A DNA stretch of 64,000 nucleotides from CAZVRZ01 sp964629965 (GTDB lineage: Bacteria > Chloroflexota > Anaerolineae > Anaerolineales > UBA4823). A model generated the notes under the pieces. That model ran no database searches and was not told where the DNA came from. It worked only from the letters and a program-made list of their open reading frames with translations. The stretch lies in NCBI GenBank assembly GCA_964629965.1, contig CAZVRZ010000008.1, positions 8,444-72,443 of the forward strand, in the 5' to 3' direction. A program made the position numbers and the translations under genes. Each line of letters opens with the position of its first letter. Within the stretch, counting starts at the first letter, position 1. Below, in pieces: positions 25,263 through 33,700 of the stretch.

Positions 25263-27338
25263 GTGAAAACGAATCCACCGTTGTACCTGGGCGCATCTTA
25301 TTACCCTGAACACTGGCCCGAAGAACGCTGGCCCGAAGACATCCGTCTGATGAAAGAAGCCGGCCTGACCGTGGCACGCTTGGGCGAATTCGCCTGGTCT
25401 ACCATGGAACCGGCACCGGGCGAATTCCACTTCGATTGGCTTGCGCGCGTCATCAGCCAGCTCGCCGAAGCCGGGATCGACACCGTGCTAGGCACGCCCA
25501 CCGCCGGCCCGCCCGCCTGGTTGGTGCAGCAATATCCCGATATGCTGGCGATGAACGATCATGGGCGGCGCGCCCAGGTGGGCAACCGCTGCCATTACTG
25601 CGTCACCTCGCCCGAGTTCCATGCCGCCGCGGCGCGCATTGTCTCTGCCATGGGAGAGCGCTTTGGCCCCAACCCACACGTCATCGGCTGGCAGTTCGAT
25701 AACGAGTACAACCGCGTCTGCTACTGCCCGCGCTGCCAGTCTCTGTTCCAAGGATTCTTACAACAGCGTTACGGCTCGCTAGACAACCTCAACGAGCGCT
25801 GGTCTACAAGTTACTGGTCGCAAACCTACTCGGCCTGGGAACAGATCCCCCTGCCCATCGGCCTGCACAATCCCGGCCTGATGCTCGAATTCAAACACTT
25901 CATCACCGCTAGCTATCGCAAATTTCAGCGCCTGCAGATAGACAACCTGCACCCCCACCTGCCCGAGCATGTCTGGATGACCCACAACTTCATGAAGTGG
26001 TTTGACGGCTACGATCACTACTTGATGAGTGCCGACCTGGACATTGCCTCCTGGGACTGGTACGTGGGCCAGGGGCGCCATGATTACCTGTCCTCCGGCG
26101 CGCATCACGACCAGGTACGTGGTTTCAAACAGAAAAATTTTTGGCTCATCGAGACCCAACCCGGCAGCGTCAACTGGAAGCCGATCAACACCATGTTGGA
26201 AAAGGGCGAAGGGCGCGCCATGGCCTGGCATGCGGTGGCGCATGGCGCAGATGCCATCCTGTATTGGCAGTGGCGCTCGGCCCTGGGCGGGCAAGAACAG
26301 TACCATGGCACACTGGTCGACCAATCTGGCCAGCCGCGGCTCTTTTATACCGAAGCGCAGCAGCTTGGCGCAGAATTTACCGCCCTATCGCCCCTGCTGG
26401 CAGGCTCCACGGTCAAAGCCGAAGTGGCCGTGCTCAACGATTACGACAGCATGTGGTCGCTGCAATGGCAGCCCCACCACCGCGACTTCGATTACGTGGA
26501 ACACCTTCTGCACTACTATCGCCCTCTGGCGGCAATGAACGTGCCCGTCGATATCATTTCAGCGCGTGATATTTCGATGTCGGCGCAGGCAAACAATTCA
26601 CTCGCCAAATACCGCCTGGTGATCGCCCCTGCCCTGCTGCTGCAAAACCAGGCCATGGTCCAGGCCTTGACAGAATACGTCTCCAAAGGCGGGCACCTGG
26701 CACTGACCGTGCGCTGCGGCATGAAGGATGATTATAACGCCCTGCTGCCCCTGCGCCAGCCCGGCGGCCTGGCCGAGATGGCCGGCGTTGAAGTGGAAGA
26801 TTACTATGCCTTGCTGGAGCCCGTACCCGTGACCGGCAAATGGCTGAACGGCCAATCCGGCCTGTGGACCGAGAGACTGGCCGCCATCAAGAAGAGCGTT
26901 GCAGTCATCGCCCGTTACGGCAAATCGAATGGTTGGCTAGATGACCAGATTGCCATCAGCGTCAATGTACACGAGCGCGGCCTGGTCTACTACGTGGGCG
27001 CTTACCTGGATGCAGCCGCCCAGGAAATGCTGCTGGCCCGCATGCTCAAGACAGCCAAGGTGACCACCATCAGCGCTCCAAAGGGTATCGAAGTAGCCCG
27101 TCGTACCACTACCGCAGGCGAGCCAGTGTACATTGTCATCAACCACACCGCTGCCGAACAAACCGTTCGCATGCCCTGGCCTGTTTTCAACCACCTATCC
27201 AAAGTTCCTGGCGCCGCGGCGCCCTTGAACGCAGCGGAATTTACCTTATCCGCCTATGGGGTGGCCATTGTCACACCTGATCTGAGTACAACTCCTGAGT
27301 TGAGTACAATTCCTGGGCAGAATAATGACACCCGATGA
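25263..27338 (+). CDS. GH42 beta-galactosidase
   Basis: The 691-residue protein starts at a GTG one base after the permease stop, so it is translationally coupled. The N-terminus LGASYYPEHWPEERW is diagnostic for GH42. Acid/base Glu148 lies in QFDNEYN and nucleophile Glu297 in WLIETQPG. The zinc-cluster cysteines are present as Cys110, Cys153, Cys155 and Cys158. The trimerisation (type A glutamine-amidotransferase-like) domain and a small C-terminal beta domain follow. It has no signal peptide. The last 20 or so residues are encoded by reverse-type family A repeats (27281-27312), giving STTPELSTIP. It overlaps the next ATPase gene by 14 bp. Galactosidase inside an exporter operon is unusual. 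Confidence 0.95.
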   Translation: MKTNPPLYLGASYYPEHWPEERWPEDIRLMKEAGLTVARLGEFAWSTMEPAPGEFHFDWLARVISQLAEAGIDTVLGTPTAGPPAWLVQQYPDMLAMNDHGRRAQVGNRCHYCVTSPEFHAAAARIVSAMGERFGPNPHVIGWQFDNEYNRVCYCPRCQSLFQGFLQQRYGSLDNLNERWSTSYWSQTYSAWEQIPLPIGLHNPGLMLEFKHFITASYRKFQRLQIDNLHPHLPEHVWMTHNFMKWFDGYDHYLMSADLDIASWDWYVGQGRHDYLSSGAHHDQVRGFKQKNFWLIETQPGSVNWKPINTMLEKGEGRAMAWHAVAHGADAILYWQWRSALGGQEQYHGTLVDQSGQPRLFYTEAQQLGAEFTALSPLLAGSTVKAEVAVLNDYDSMWSLQWQPHHRDFDYVEHLLHYYRPLAAMNVPVDIISARDISMSAQANNSLAKYRLVIAPALLLQNQAMVQALTEYVSKGGHLALTVRCGMKDDYNALLPLRQPGGLAEMAGVEVEDYYALLEPVPVTGKWLNGQSGLWTERLAAIKKSVAVIARYGKSNGWLDDQIAISVNVHERGLVYYVGAYLDAAAQEMLLARMLKTAKVTTISAPKGIEVARRTTTAGEPVYIVINHTAAEQTVRMPWPVFNHLSKVPGAAAPLNAAEFTLSAYGVAIVTPDLSTTPELSTIPGQNNDTR
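27281..27312 (+). repeat. Palindromic repeats A forming the GH42 C-terminus
   Basis: CTGAGTACAACTC (27282-27294) and GAGTTGAGTACAATTC (27297-27312) are read as LSTTPELSTIP just before the stop. Confidence 0.75.
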
Positions 27339-28389
27339 TGTGATGATCGTTTGCGATGGGCTGGTCAAGATCTACAAAGTGGCCAACCTTGAAGTTGTTG
27401 CCCTGCAAGGCCTCGACCTGGCTGTGAAGCGCGGCGAGATGCTGGGCATTGTCGGCGCCAGCGGCAGCGGCAAATCTACCCTGATGAGCATCCTGGGTGG
27501 GTTGGATCGCCCCACAGCCGGGCGCGTGTGGGTGGATGGCAATGATCTGCTCAAAATGTCTTACGAAGCCATCAACAATTACCGCCGCACCAGGGTTGGT
27601 TTCGTCTGGCAGCAAGGCGCTCGCAACCTGATCCCTTACCTGACCGCCCTCGAAAATGTGCGCCTGCCGGTGACCATCACCGCCCGCAGCTGGAGCAAAG
27701 AGAAACCGCACGCCGAGGCCCTGCTGGAGGCAGTTGGCTTGGGAGACCGCCGGCATCACCGCCTGACGGAGCTGTCCGGCGGCGAGCAGCAGCGCGTCGC
27801 CATTGCCGTGGCCCTGGCCAATAATCCCAGCCTGCTGCTTGCCGATGAACCTACCGGCGAAGTGGATACCGCCACCGCCATCGGCATCTTCGACCTCCTG
27901 CGCGAGCTGAACCGGCAGTACGGCCTGACCACCATCATCGTCAGCCATGATGTGGGCATCGCCCACCATGTGGACCGGGTCGTGGCCATCCGCGACGGCA
28001 AGACCTCCAGCGAAACCCTGCGCGCAGCCGTAGGGGCACAGAACACGGCGGGTGACAATGAAGCTTTTGCTCGCCCGGGAATAACCCCGGCCGAGCCCGT
28101 CACCTTCGAAGAAGTGGTGCTGCTCGATTCGGCCGGCCGCTTGCAAGTGCCGCGCGAATTCTTGGAGCAGTTCGACATCCACACTCGCGTCCATATCGAA
28201 GCCGTGGCCGATGGCATTCTCATCCGCCCAGCCAAGAGCGACGACGCACAGCAAACCGCCAAGGCCCAGGCCGACGATATTTCCACACCCTATTCACCCA
28301 CCGAACAGCCAGGGGCCCGCGGGTTGCGCGGCTTGGTAAGCAGTATATTAAACCGCAAGCGACCGCCTCGCCGGAGGGACGATCAGTGA
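27325..28389 (+). CDS. ABC ATPase (LolD/MacB type) with C-terminal AbrB-like domain
   Basis: The 354-residue protein has an ABC domain in residues 1-230: Walker A GASGSGKST, signature LSGGEQQR, Walker B LLLADEPTGEVD and the H-loop VSHDVG. This is the LolD/MacB subfamily, which pairs with FtsX permeases. Residues about 265-310 read VLLDSAGRLQVPREFLEQF then VHIEAVADGILIRPA. That matches the SpoVT/AbrB swapped-hairpin pattern (D-x-x-G-R-h-x-h-P). A charged tail follows. Such DNA-binding-type domains are not part of ordinary LolD proteins. The domain may dimerise or autoregulate; this is inference. The gene overlaps GH42 upstream and the next ATPase (GTGA) downstream. Confidence 0.88.
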   Translation: MTPDDVMIVCDGLVKIYKVANLEVVALQGLDLAVKRGEMLGIVGASGSGKSTLMSILGGLDRPTAGRVWVDGNDLLKMSYEAINNYRRTRVGFVWQQGARNLIPYLTALENVRLPVTITARSWSKEKPHAEALLEAVGLGDRRHHRLTELSGGEQQRVAIAVALANNPSLLLADEPTGEVDTATAIGIFDLLRELNRQYGLTTIIVSHDVGIAHHVDRVVAIRDGKTSSETLRAAVGAQNTAGDNEAFARPGITPAEPVTFEEVVLLDSAGRLQVPREFLEQFDIHTRVHIEAVADGILIRPAKSDDAQQTAKAQADDISTPYSPTEQPGARGLRGLVSSILNRKRPPRRRDDQ

Positions 28390-29102
28390 CCGATACATCC
28401 ATCGAATACATCATCCAAACTCAGGGTGTGCGGCGAGATTACCATATCGGAGATCGCATTGTGCAAGCCCTGCGCGGCGTCGATCTGAGCATCCTGCCGG
28501 AAAGCTACGTGGCATTAAAAGGCCGCTCGGGCAGCGGCAAGACCACCCTGCTCAACTGCATCGGCGGGTTGGACCGCCCCACTGCCGGCGTGGTGAGCGT
28601 CTTCGGGCGCAACCTGGCCGAAATGGGCGAAGATGAGCTGGCCCTATGGCGCAGGCACGAGCTGGGATTCGTCTTCCAATCCTTTGGCCTGCTGCCTACC
28701 CTGTCTGCCTACGAGAATATCGACCTGATGCTGCGCCTGATCGGCGTTTCCGGCAGAGAGCGCCGCGAGCGTACGCAGCACTGCATCGAACTGGTGGGGT
28801 TGACAAAGTGGATGCACCATCGCCCCCACGAAATGTCCGGCGGCCAGCAGCAGCGGGTGGGCATTGCCCGCGCCCTGGCCAACCGTCCCCGCTTGATCCT
28901 GGCCGATGAGCCGACCGGCGAGTTGGACAGCAACACCTCCCACGAGATCCTCAAACTGTTCCGCCAGATCGTTGAGGTCGAACATATCACCCTGCTCATG
29001 TCTTCCCACGATCCCCTGGTAGATAAGTACGTGGATCAAATCTTCCTGTTAAAAGATGGCGAGGTGACGCCTTCTACCGCCATCGATCCCCCTCAGAAAT
29101 AG
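28386..29102 (+). CDS. ABC ATPase (LolD/MacB type)
   Basis: The 238-residue ATPase starts at GTG 28386, overlapping the previous TGA. It has Walker A GRSGSGKTT, Q-loop FVFQSFGLLPTLSAYENI, signature MSGGQQQR, Walker B LILADEPTGELD and the H-loop SSHDP. Length is normal for LolD. With the preceding ATPase it could form a heterodimer serving the FtsX permease at 22403. No second permease is seen. It is the last gene of the + strand operon. Confidence 0.93.
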   Translation: MTDTSIEYIIQTQGVRRDYHIGDRIVQALRGVDLSILPESYVALKGRSGSGKTTLLNCIGGLDRPTAGVVSVFGRNLAEMGEDELALWRRHELGFVFQSFGLLPTLSAYENIDLMLRLIGVSGRERRERTQHCIELVGLTKWMHHRPHEMSGGQQQRVGIARALANRPRLILADEPTGELDSNTSHEILKLFRQIVEVEHITLLMSSHDPLVDKYVDQIFLLKDGEVTPSTAIDPPQK

Positions 29103-29384
29103 TTCAGCGCCTGCCCAGCACGCTGCCAGCCAACCCAACCAATCCGGCGCCTGCCGGGCGTGAAAAATCGCCAGGCGGATGGCAATTGGACCAGGCGGGG
29201 CTTTCAAGACAAAATACGAAAGCGAGCTGACGCCGTTCACCCGCACCCAGGATGGGCTGCCGCTGCAAGAACGCGTGGCGGGGGTTAGCTCTTGCCAATC
29301 GCCGGCCGTATAGTGAAACACCAACAAATCAGTGCAGGCCATACCCACCGGAATCTGGGTGCGGTAGAAAAGGATAGAAAACAA
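29103..29384 (-). pseudogene. Possible remnant of a secreted protein C-terminus
   Basis: A - strand frame reads FHYTAGDWQELTP, then SGSPSWVRVNGVSSLSYFVL. This resembles the closing segment of secreted beta-rich proteins in Chloroflexota (a W-x-x-L-P repeat end followed by a GVSSFSPFVL-like motif). It has no credible start, no signal peptide and no complete domain. The region between the ATPase gene and the tRNA holds nothing else I can identify apart from the terminator hairpin. Confidence 0.25.
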
Positions 29385-29406
29385 AAAATCTGCCGAAGCA
29401 GATTTT
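29383..29406 (-). terminator. Intrinsic terminator of the tRNA-Asn gene
   Basis: On the - strand AAAATCTGC, a TTCG loop and GCAGATTTT are followed by a run of six T. It sits 17 bp after the tRNA 3' end. Confidence 0.85.
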
Positions 29407-29422
29407 GAGGTGAAGTATCAGG

Positions 29423-29495
29423 CTCCTCAGCTAGGACTCGAACCTAGAACCTAGCGGTTAACAGCCGCCCGCTCTGCCGATTGAGCTACTGAGGA
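29423..29495 (-). tRNA. tRNA-Asn (GUU)
   Basis: The reverse complement folds as a complete 73-nt cloverleaf. The acceptor stem TCCTCAG/CTGAGGA has discriminator G, the D arm contains AGCTCAATCGGCAGAGC, the anticodon loop is CTGTTAA with anticodon GTT, and the T arm is TAGGTTCGAGTCCTA. CCA is not encoded. It lies downstream of the - strand signalling operon. Confidence 0.95.
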
Positions 29496-29558
29496 ACAAG
29501 GCGACCGTGATTATAAGCGGTTCATCCGGTCATGTCAAGGTGTGCTGTTTGATAAAAC

Positions 29559-30347
29559 TCAGCGCACACGTCTCTTCCATTCATCTTTTAACTGCAATTG
29601 TCGTGGGCTCTCACCCGAGCCCAGGGAAAGAAAGTCGCTCAACAGGCGGTTGTATTTGGAAGGCTCATCCAGCATCGGGAAATGGCCAGACTGCTCAAAT
29701 ATAATGTAATGAATGTGTTCGGGCAGCGCAGATAATACCTCCTGCACCGGAAGTTGGATCGCAGGATCATTTTGCCCATGAACCAGCAGGCAGGGTGTTG
29801 TGATCGCCTGGGAGATGTCGAGCATATTGGTATTTTGCAGGGTATCAAAAGACACCTGGACCGCTTGCGGATCAGTCTTGGGAGCTTCGACACGCGCCGC
29901 TTCGGTAACCGGCACCCGGCTCAGCAGCCAATCTGCCATTTCATCCATCGGCATCGATCGTAAACGAGGATTTACGCTGGTCGATCCAAGAGGCATTTCG
30001 GTTAACAGAATTCGATCCACAAAACGCCCAAAGCGCGCCGCGAAACCCAAAGCGACTACCGCACCCAGTCCATGTCCAATCAAAGCAATTTTGCCGATGC
30101 CCAGGGCTTCCATAAAGCTGTCCAGCAAACTTACCTGATTATCCAAGTCATATTTTGACGGGCGCTTGGCCGACTCGCCAAAACCCCACAGATCTACCGC
30201 GTAAGCGCGATACCCAATCGAGGCGGCTTGCATGGTCGGCACCCAATAACGCCAGGAGCCGACCCAGCCGTGCAGAAAGATCAGCGGCCGGCCGCGACCC
30301 AAAACTTCGTAGTGTATGATTTCGCCATCCAGAGTAACAACACTCAT
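29559..30347 (-). CDS. Alpha/beta-hydrolase fold protein without catalytic serine
   Basis: The 262-residue protein has the oxyanion motif HGWVGSW, strand and helix order of the fold, a DPAI acid region and a C-terminal GHFPMLDEP histidine motif. The nucleophile elbow, however, reads G91-H-G-L-G: the serine of GxSxG is Gly93 (codon GGA). The paralogue at 42287 in the same operon keeps GHSMG. Seen directly, therefore, this copy lacks its nucleophile. It may be a binding protein, or a cofactor-independent enzyme like other Ser-less members. It is the last gene of the - strand operon, 12 bp after the receiver gene. Confidence 0.88.
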   Translation of the reverse strand: MSVVTLDGEIIHYEVLGRGRPLIFLHGWVGSWRYWVPTMQAASIGYRAYAVDLWGFGESAKRPSKYDLDNQVSLLDSFMEALGIGKIALIGHGLGAVVALGFAARFGRFVDRILLTEMPLGSTSVNPRLRSMPMDEMADWLLSRVPVTEAARVEAPKTDPQAVQVSFDTLQNTNMLDISQAITTPCLLVHGQNDPAIQLPVQEVLSALPEHIHYIIFEQSGHFPMLDEPSKYNRLLSDFLSLGSGESPRQLQLKDEWKRRVR

Positions 30348-30359
30348 ACCCGTTGACCG

Positions 30360-30734
30360 CTACTTTCCGATTTTAGCTAATATTATTTTTACCTTTTCTG
30401 TCAGTTGATCCGGAGAAAAAGGCTTCAGGATATACTCCTCCGCACCAGCTTCCAGACCGGTTTGTACCTCAGACTCCTGTCCTTTTGCAGACAAGAAAAC
30501 AACAGGGATATTTTTAATATGATCTTCTTCCTTCATCTTCTTGCAGGCCTCGTAACCGGTCATCTTCGGCATACGCACGTCCATCATGATTAGGTCTGGA
30601 ATCTCAACCTTCGCCTTCTCGTATGCCTCTTCGCCGTTGCAAGCGGCAACAACCTCGTGACCCGCAAAGCGAAGGGTAAAGGTAATCAAATCTCGAATAT
30701 CACGTTCGTCTTCTGCTATCAATATTTTTGCCAT
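30360..30734 (-). CDS. Single-domain response regulator (CheY/PatA-type)
   Basis: The 124-residue protein is a canonical receiver: acidic residues E8, D9 and E10, phospho-acceptor Asp52 in MMDVRMP, Ser in FLSAKG and Lys in ILKPFSPDQ. There is no output domain. It lies 42 bp downstream of the giant kinase, its likely phosphodonor, and passes phosphate on or binds a target protein. Proteins of this kind occur with DUF4388 proteins in cyanobacterial PatA-like and Chloroflexota systems. Confidence 0.93.
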   Translation of the reverse strand: MAKILIAEDERDIRDLITFTLRFAGHEVVAACNGEEAYEKAKVEIPDLIMMDVRMPKMTGYEACKKMKEEDHIKNIPVVFLSAKGQESEVQTGLEAGAEEYILKPFSPDQLTEKVKIILAKIGK

Positions 30735-30776
30735 GGTTTTTACCTCATCCTTCTACCTGTACCTGCATCAGCCAGG

Positions 30777-33700
30777 TCAAGCTTCCTCAACTTTTCCGGG
30801 AACATATATGGGGAAAGATACAGAGAATATGCTCCCCTCGCCCGGAATACCATTACTTTCAAACCAGATACGTCCGTTGTGCATGCTTACCAAAGTTTGG
30901 ACAATTGGCAATCCCAACCCGGTACCTGAAGTCGCCAACACCAAAGGATCTTCGCCGCGATAGAAGCGTTCGAACACGCGTCCCTGTTCTTCGGGTTTGA
31001 TCCCTATCCCGTTATCTTTGACGTTGATTTGCACCACCTGATCCACCGGGAACATCTCTATGATGATCTTGCCGTTCTCCGGTGTGTACTGGTATGCATT
31101 CTCAATCAAATTATCAATGATCTGGCGAATTCTCTCCGGGTCGCCATAGATCATCGGCAAATCGTTTTGCCAAGCTCGCTCGATCGTCATGGGGCGCTGC
31201 TCGTCTTCCATGCGCCGGGTCATTGCTGTGATCACTCCATCGGCCACCTTGATCAGATCCACCGCCTGGAAAGACAGGGTTACTTTGCCAGCTTCGATGC
31301 GGGAAACGTCCAGCAGATCATTCACCAGGATTGCCAGGCGCTCCGTGTTTCCCTTGACCACTTCCAAGAAGTGAGCTTGTTGAGGATTCAACTGCCCGGC
31401 CGCGCCCATCAACATGATCTCCACATAACCTTTGATGGAAGTCATCGGTGTACGCAGCTCATGGCTAACGGTAGCAACAAACTCAGACTTTAACCGATCC
31501 ACCTCGATCATGTGCGTAATGTCACGGAAAATGGAAACCGTGCCCAAGAAATCGTTACGCAAACGCACCGGCGAAAGATGGACCGAGACCACCCGCCGGT
31601 CATCGAGATCGATCTGCTCGGCATACGTGTCTCCGCTGTAGCTGCCAGGGTCGGTAGACCAGATCTGGATGGTCTCAGACCAGGAATGGGCCGCTTTGCC
31701 AAACAAGCCAATGAAACTCTCCAACGATTGGCCAACCACATCAGCGCGCTTCAAGTTCAGCAGCTTTTCCGCCGAAGCATTGAACATAGTGATCACCCGG
31801 CGCGCATCGGTGACCAAGACGCCATCCGCCACGGCCTCCAAGATAGCCTGTGAACGGCTGGTCTCAACGTGCTGCGTACGCAGCATATCTCCCAGGCGTT
31901 CTGCCTGATCACGGATCAATCCATACAATTGAGCATTATTGATCGTGATGGCGATCTGCTTGGCTGTCGCCTGGATCAAGTCAAGTTGATCTTCCGAGAA
32001 ATGACCAACCTGGCGATGATAGAGCATTAACACCCCCAGGATATCTTCGCTCACGATCAGGGGAACCGCAATCAGGCTGCGGTGCTGCTGCGAATCGTCA
32101 CGCCGCAGCCAGCGCTCATCCTCTAGTAAATCGTCAACCAAAACGGGCTGCCGGTTTGAGATCACCCAACCAACCAGGCCTTCGGTGCGCTTCAGGCCAG
32201 ACTGGCAGCCGCCTTTCGGCGCGGGTTCCATGTATTCGCTTAACGAGGCTCGCAAGTACATATAGGCGCTGTCCGGCTGATTCAACATGATCACACTGTG
32301 TTCGGCGCCTATCGTTTCATTAATTACTGCCAGCGTACGATTCAAAACCATATCCAGGTCCAGGCTGGCAGACAGCTCGGCGATGATCGAATGCAGCGAT
32401 TGGATCCGATTATGTTCGCGCGCCAGTTGTTCCGTCCGGTCGTTCACCCGCTGTTCCAGGTCGGCCGCATAACTTTGTACTTGAGCGAACAACTGAGCAT
32501 TGTTCAAGGCAACCGAAAGCTGGTTGGCAATTTGGCTGATCAGGCGCATATGGGAATCGCCAAAAGCATTGGGGAGAAGGCTCTGGATTGAGATCACACC
32601 CATCGTAGCGCCGCGCACCACCAGCGGCACGCCCAGCCAGCAGTGATAAGGATCGTCTGGGGTTACCCGCACATCCTCACCAGCCAGGTCATGCGTCTCT
32701 GGCGCCAATAGGGGCTTGCTGGTCCGAATAACCTGTTCGCAAAAACCGCTGCTGCCGCTTTCCAGAAGCTCACCCTCCAGGCGCTGCCCCTTCTCCGCTG
32801 TATGCGCGACCAGCTTGCCAGTCTCATCCATCAAAACCAACAATGATCGATCCGGCTCCAGCAGGCGGTCTATTTGTTCGAAGGTGATATCCAACAAACG
32901 CCTCTCATCCAACACCTGGGTGAGGTTCACGCTCAGATCAAACAGAGAAGCCAACTCGGCTGTGCGTTCTTGTGTTTCGGCAAACAGGCGCTCGGTTTCA
33001 ATAAACAGGTTGGCGTTTTGCATGGCCACGGCTGCCTGGTTACAAATCGTCAGAGCCAGCTCCACTTCATCGTGAGAAAAACGGTAACCCTTTTCGGCAT
33101 GCGTGATCACCACACCGATCATCCGATTGCTTACTGCCAGGGGTAGAATGAGCACCGAGCCAGTCCGGCGCGCCTTGAAAAACTCTCGCAGCGATTCCAG
33201 GTCCGCCTCACTGCTCACATCATCGGAGGAGAATACACCCAGAGACTCTCGCAAGCGATCGAACAACGGGCTGGGAGGCATAGCCAGCGGCAGCGCTTCA
33301 GAGCGCTTCGGATCCTCAGCCTGCAGAGCCAGCGCTCCTGCCAGGTCGTAGGTGATCACCGATACCCTGGTGCTGTGCACAGCTTTGTGCATCTCTTCCG
33401 AGGTAGTCTTCACCATCGACTTGAGGTCCAATGATGCACTCAAGGCATTCGAAAGGCGGTTCAACAGAGAGAGACGCTGAGAACGCTGGTCCAATTCTCC
33501 CGCCCGGCGTACGCTGTCTTCATAAAGGCGAGCATTCTCCAGCGTAACCGCTGCCTGGCTGGCAAGGGCGATCATCGCCTGCACATGTTCGTTGCGATAA
33601 AAATGCGGCTCAATTTTCTCCAACACGATCACGCCGATCACTTCGCCCTTCGACAGCAGCGGCGCTCCGAGCCAGGAGAGATACTGGTGTTCCAACAACG

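Noticed and set aside
29423..29495. tRNA-associated integration site (att)
   Set aside because: No integrase gene and no direct repeat of the tRNA 3' end was noticed nearby.
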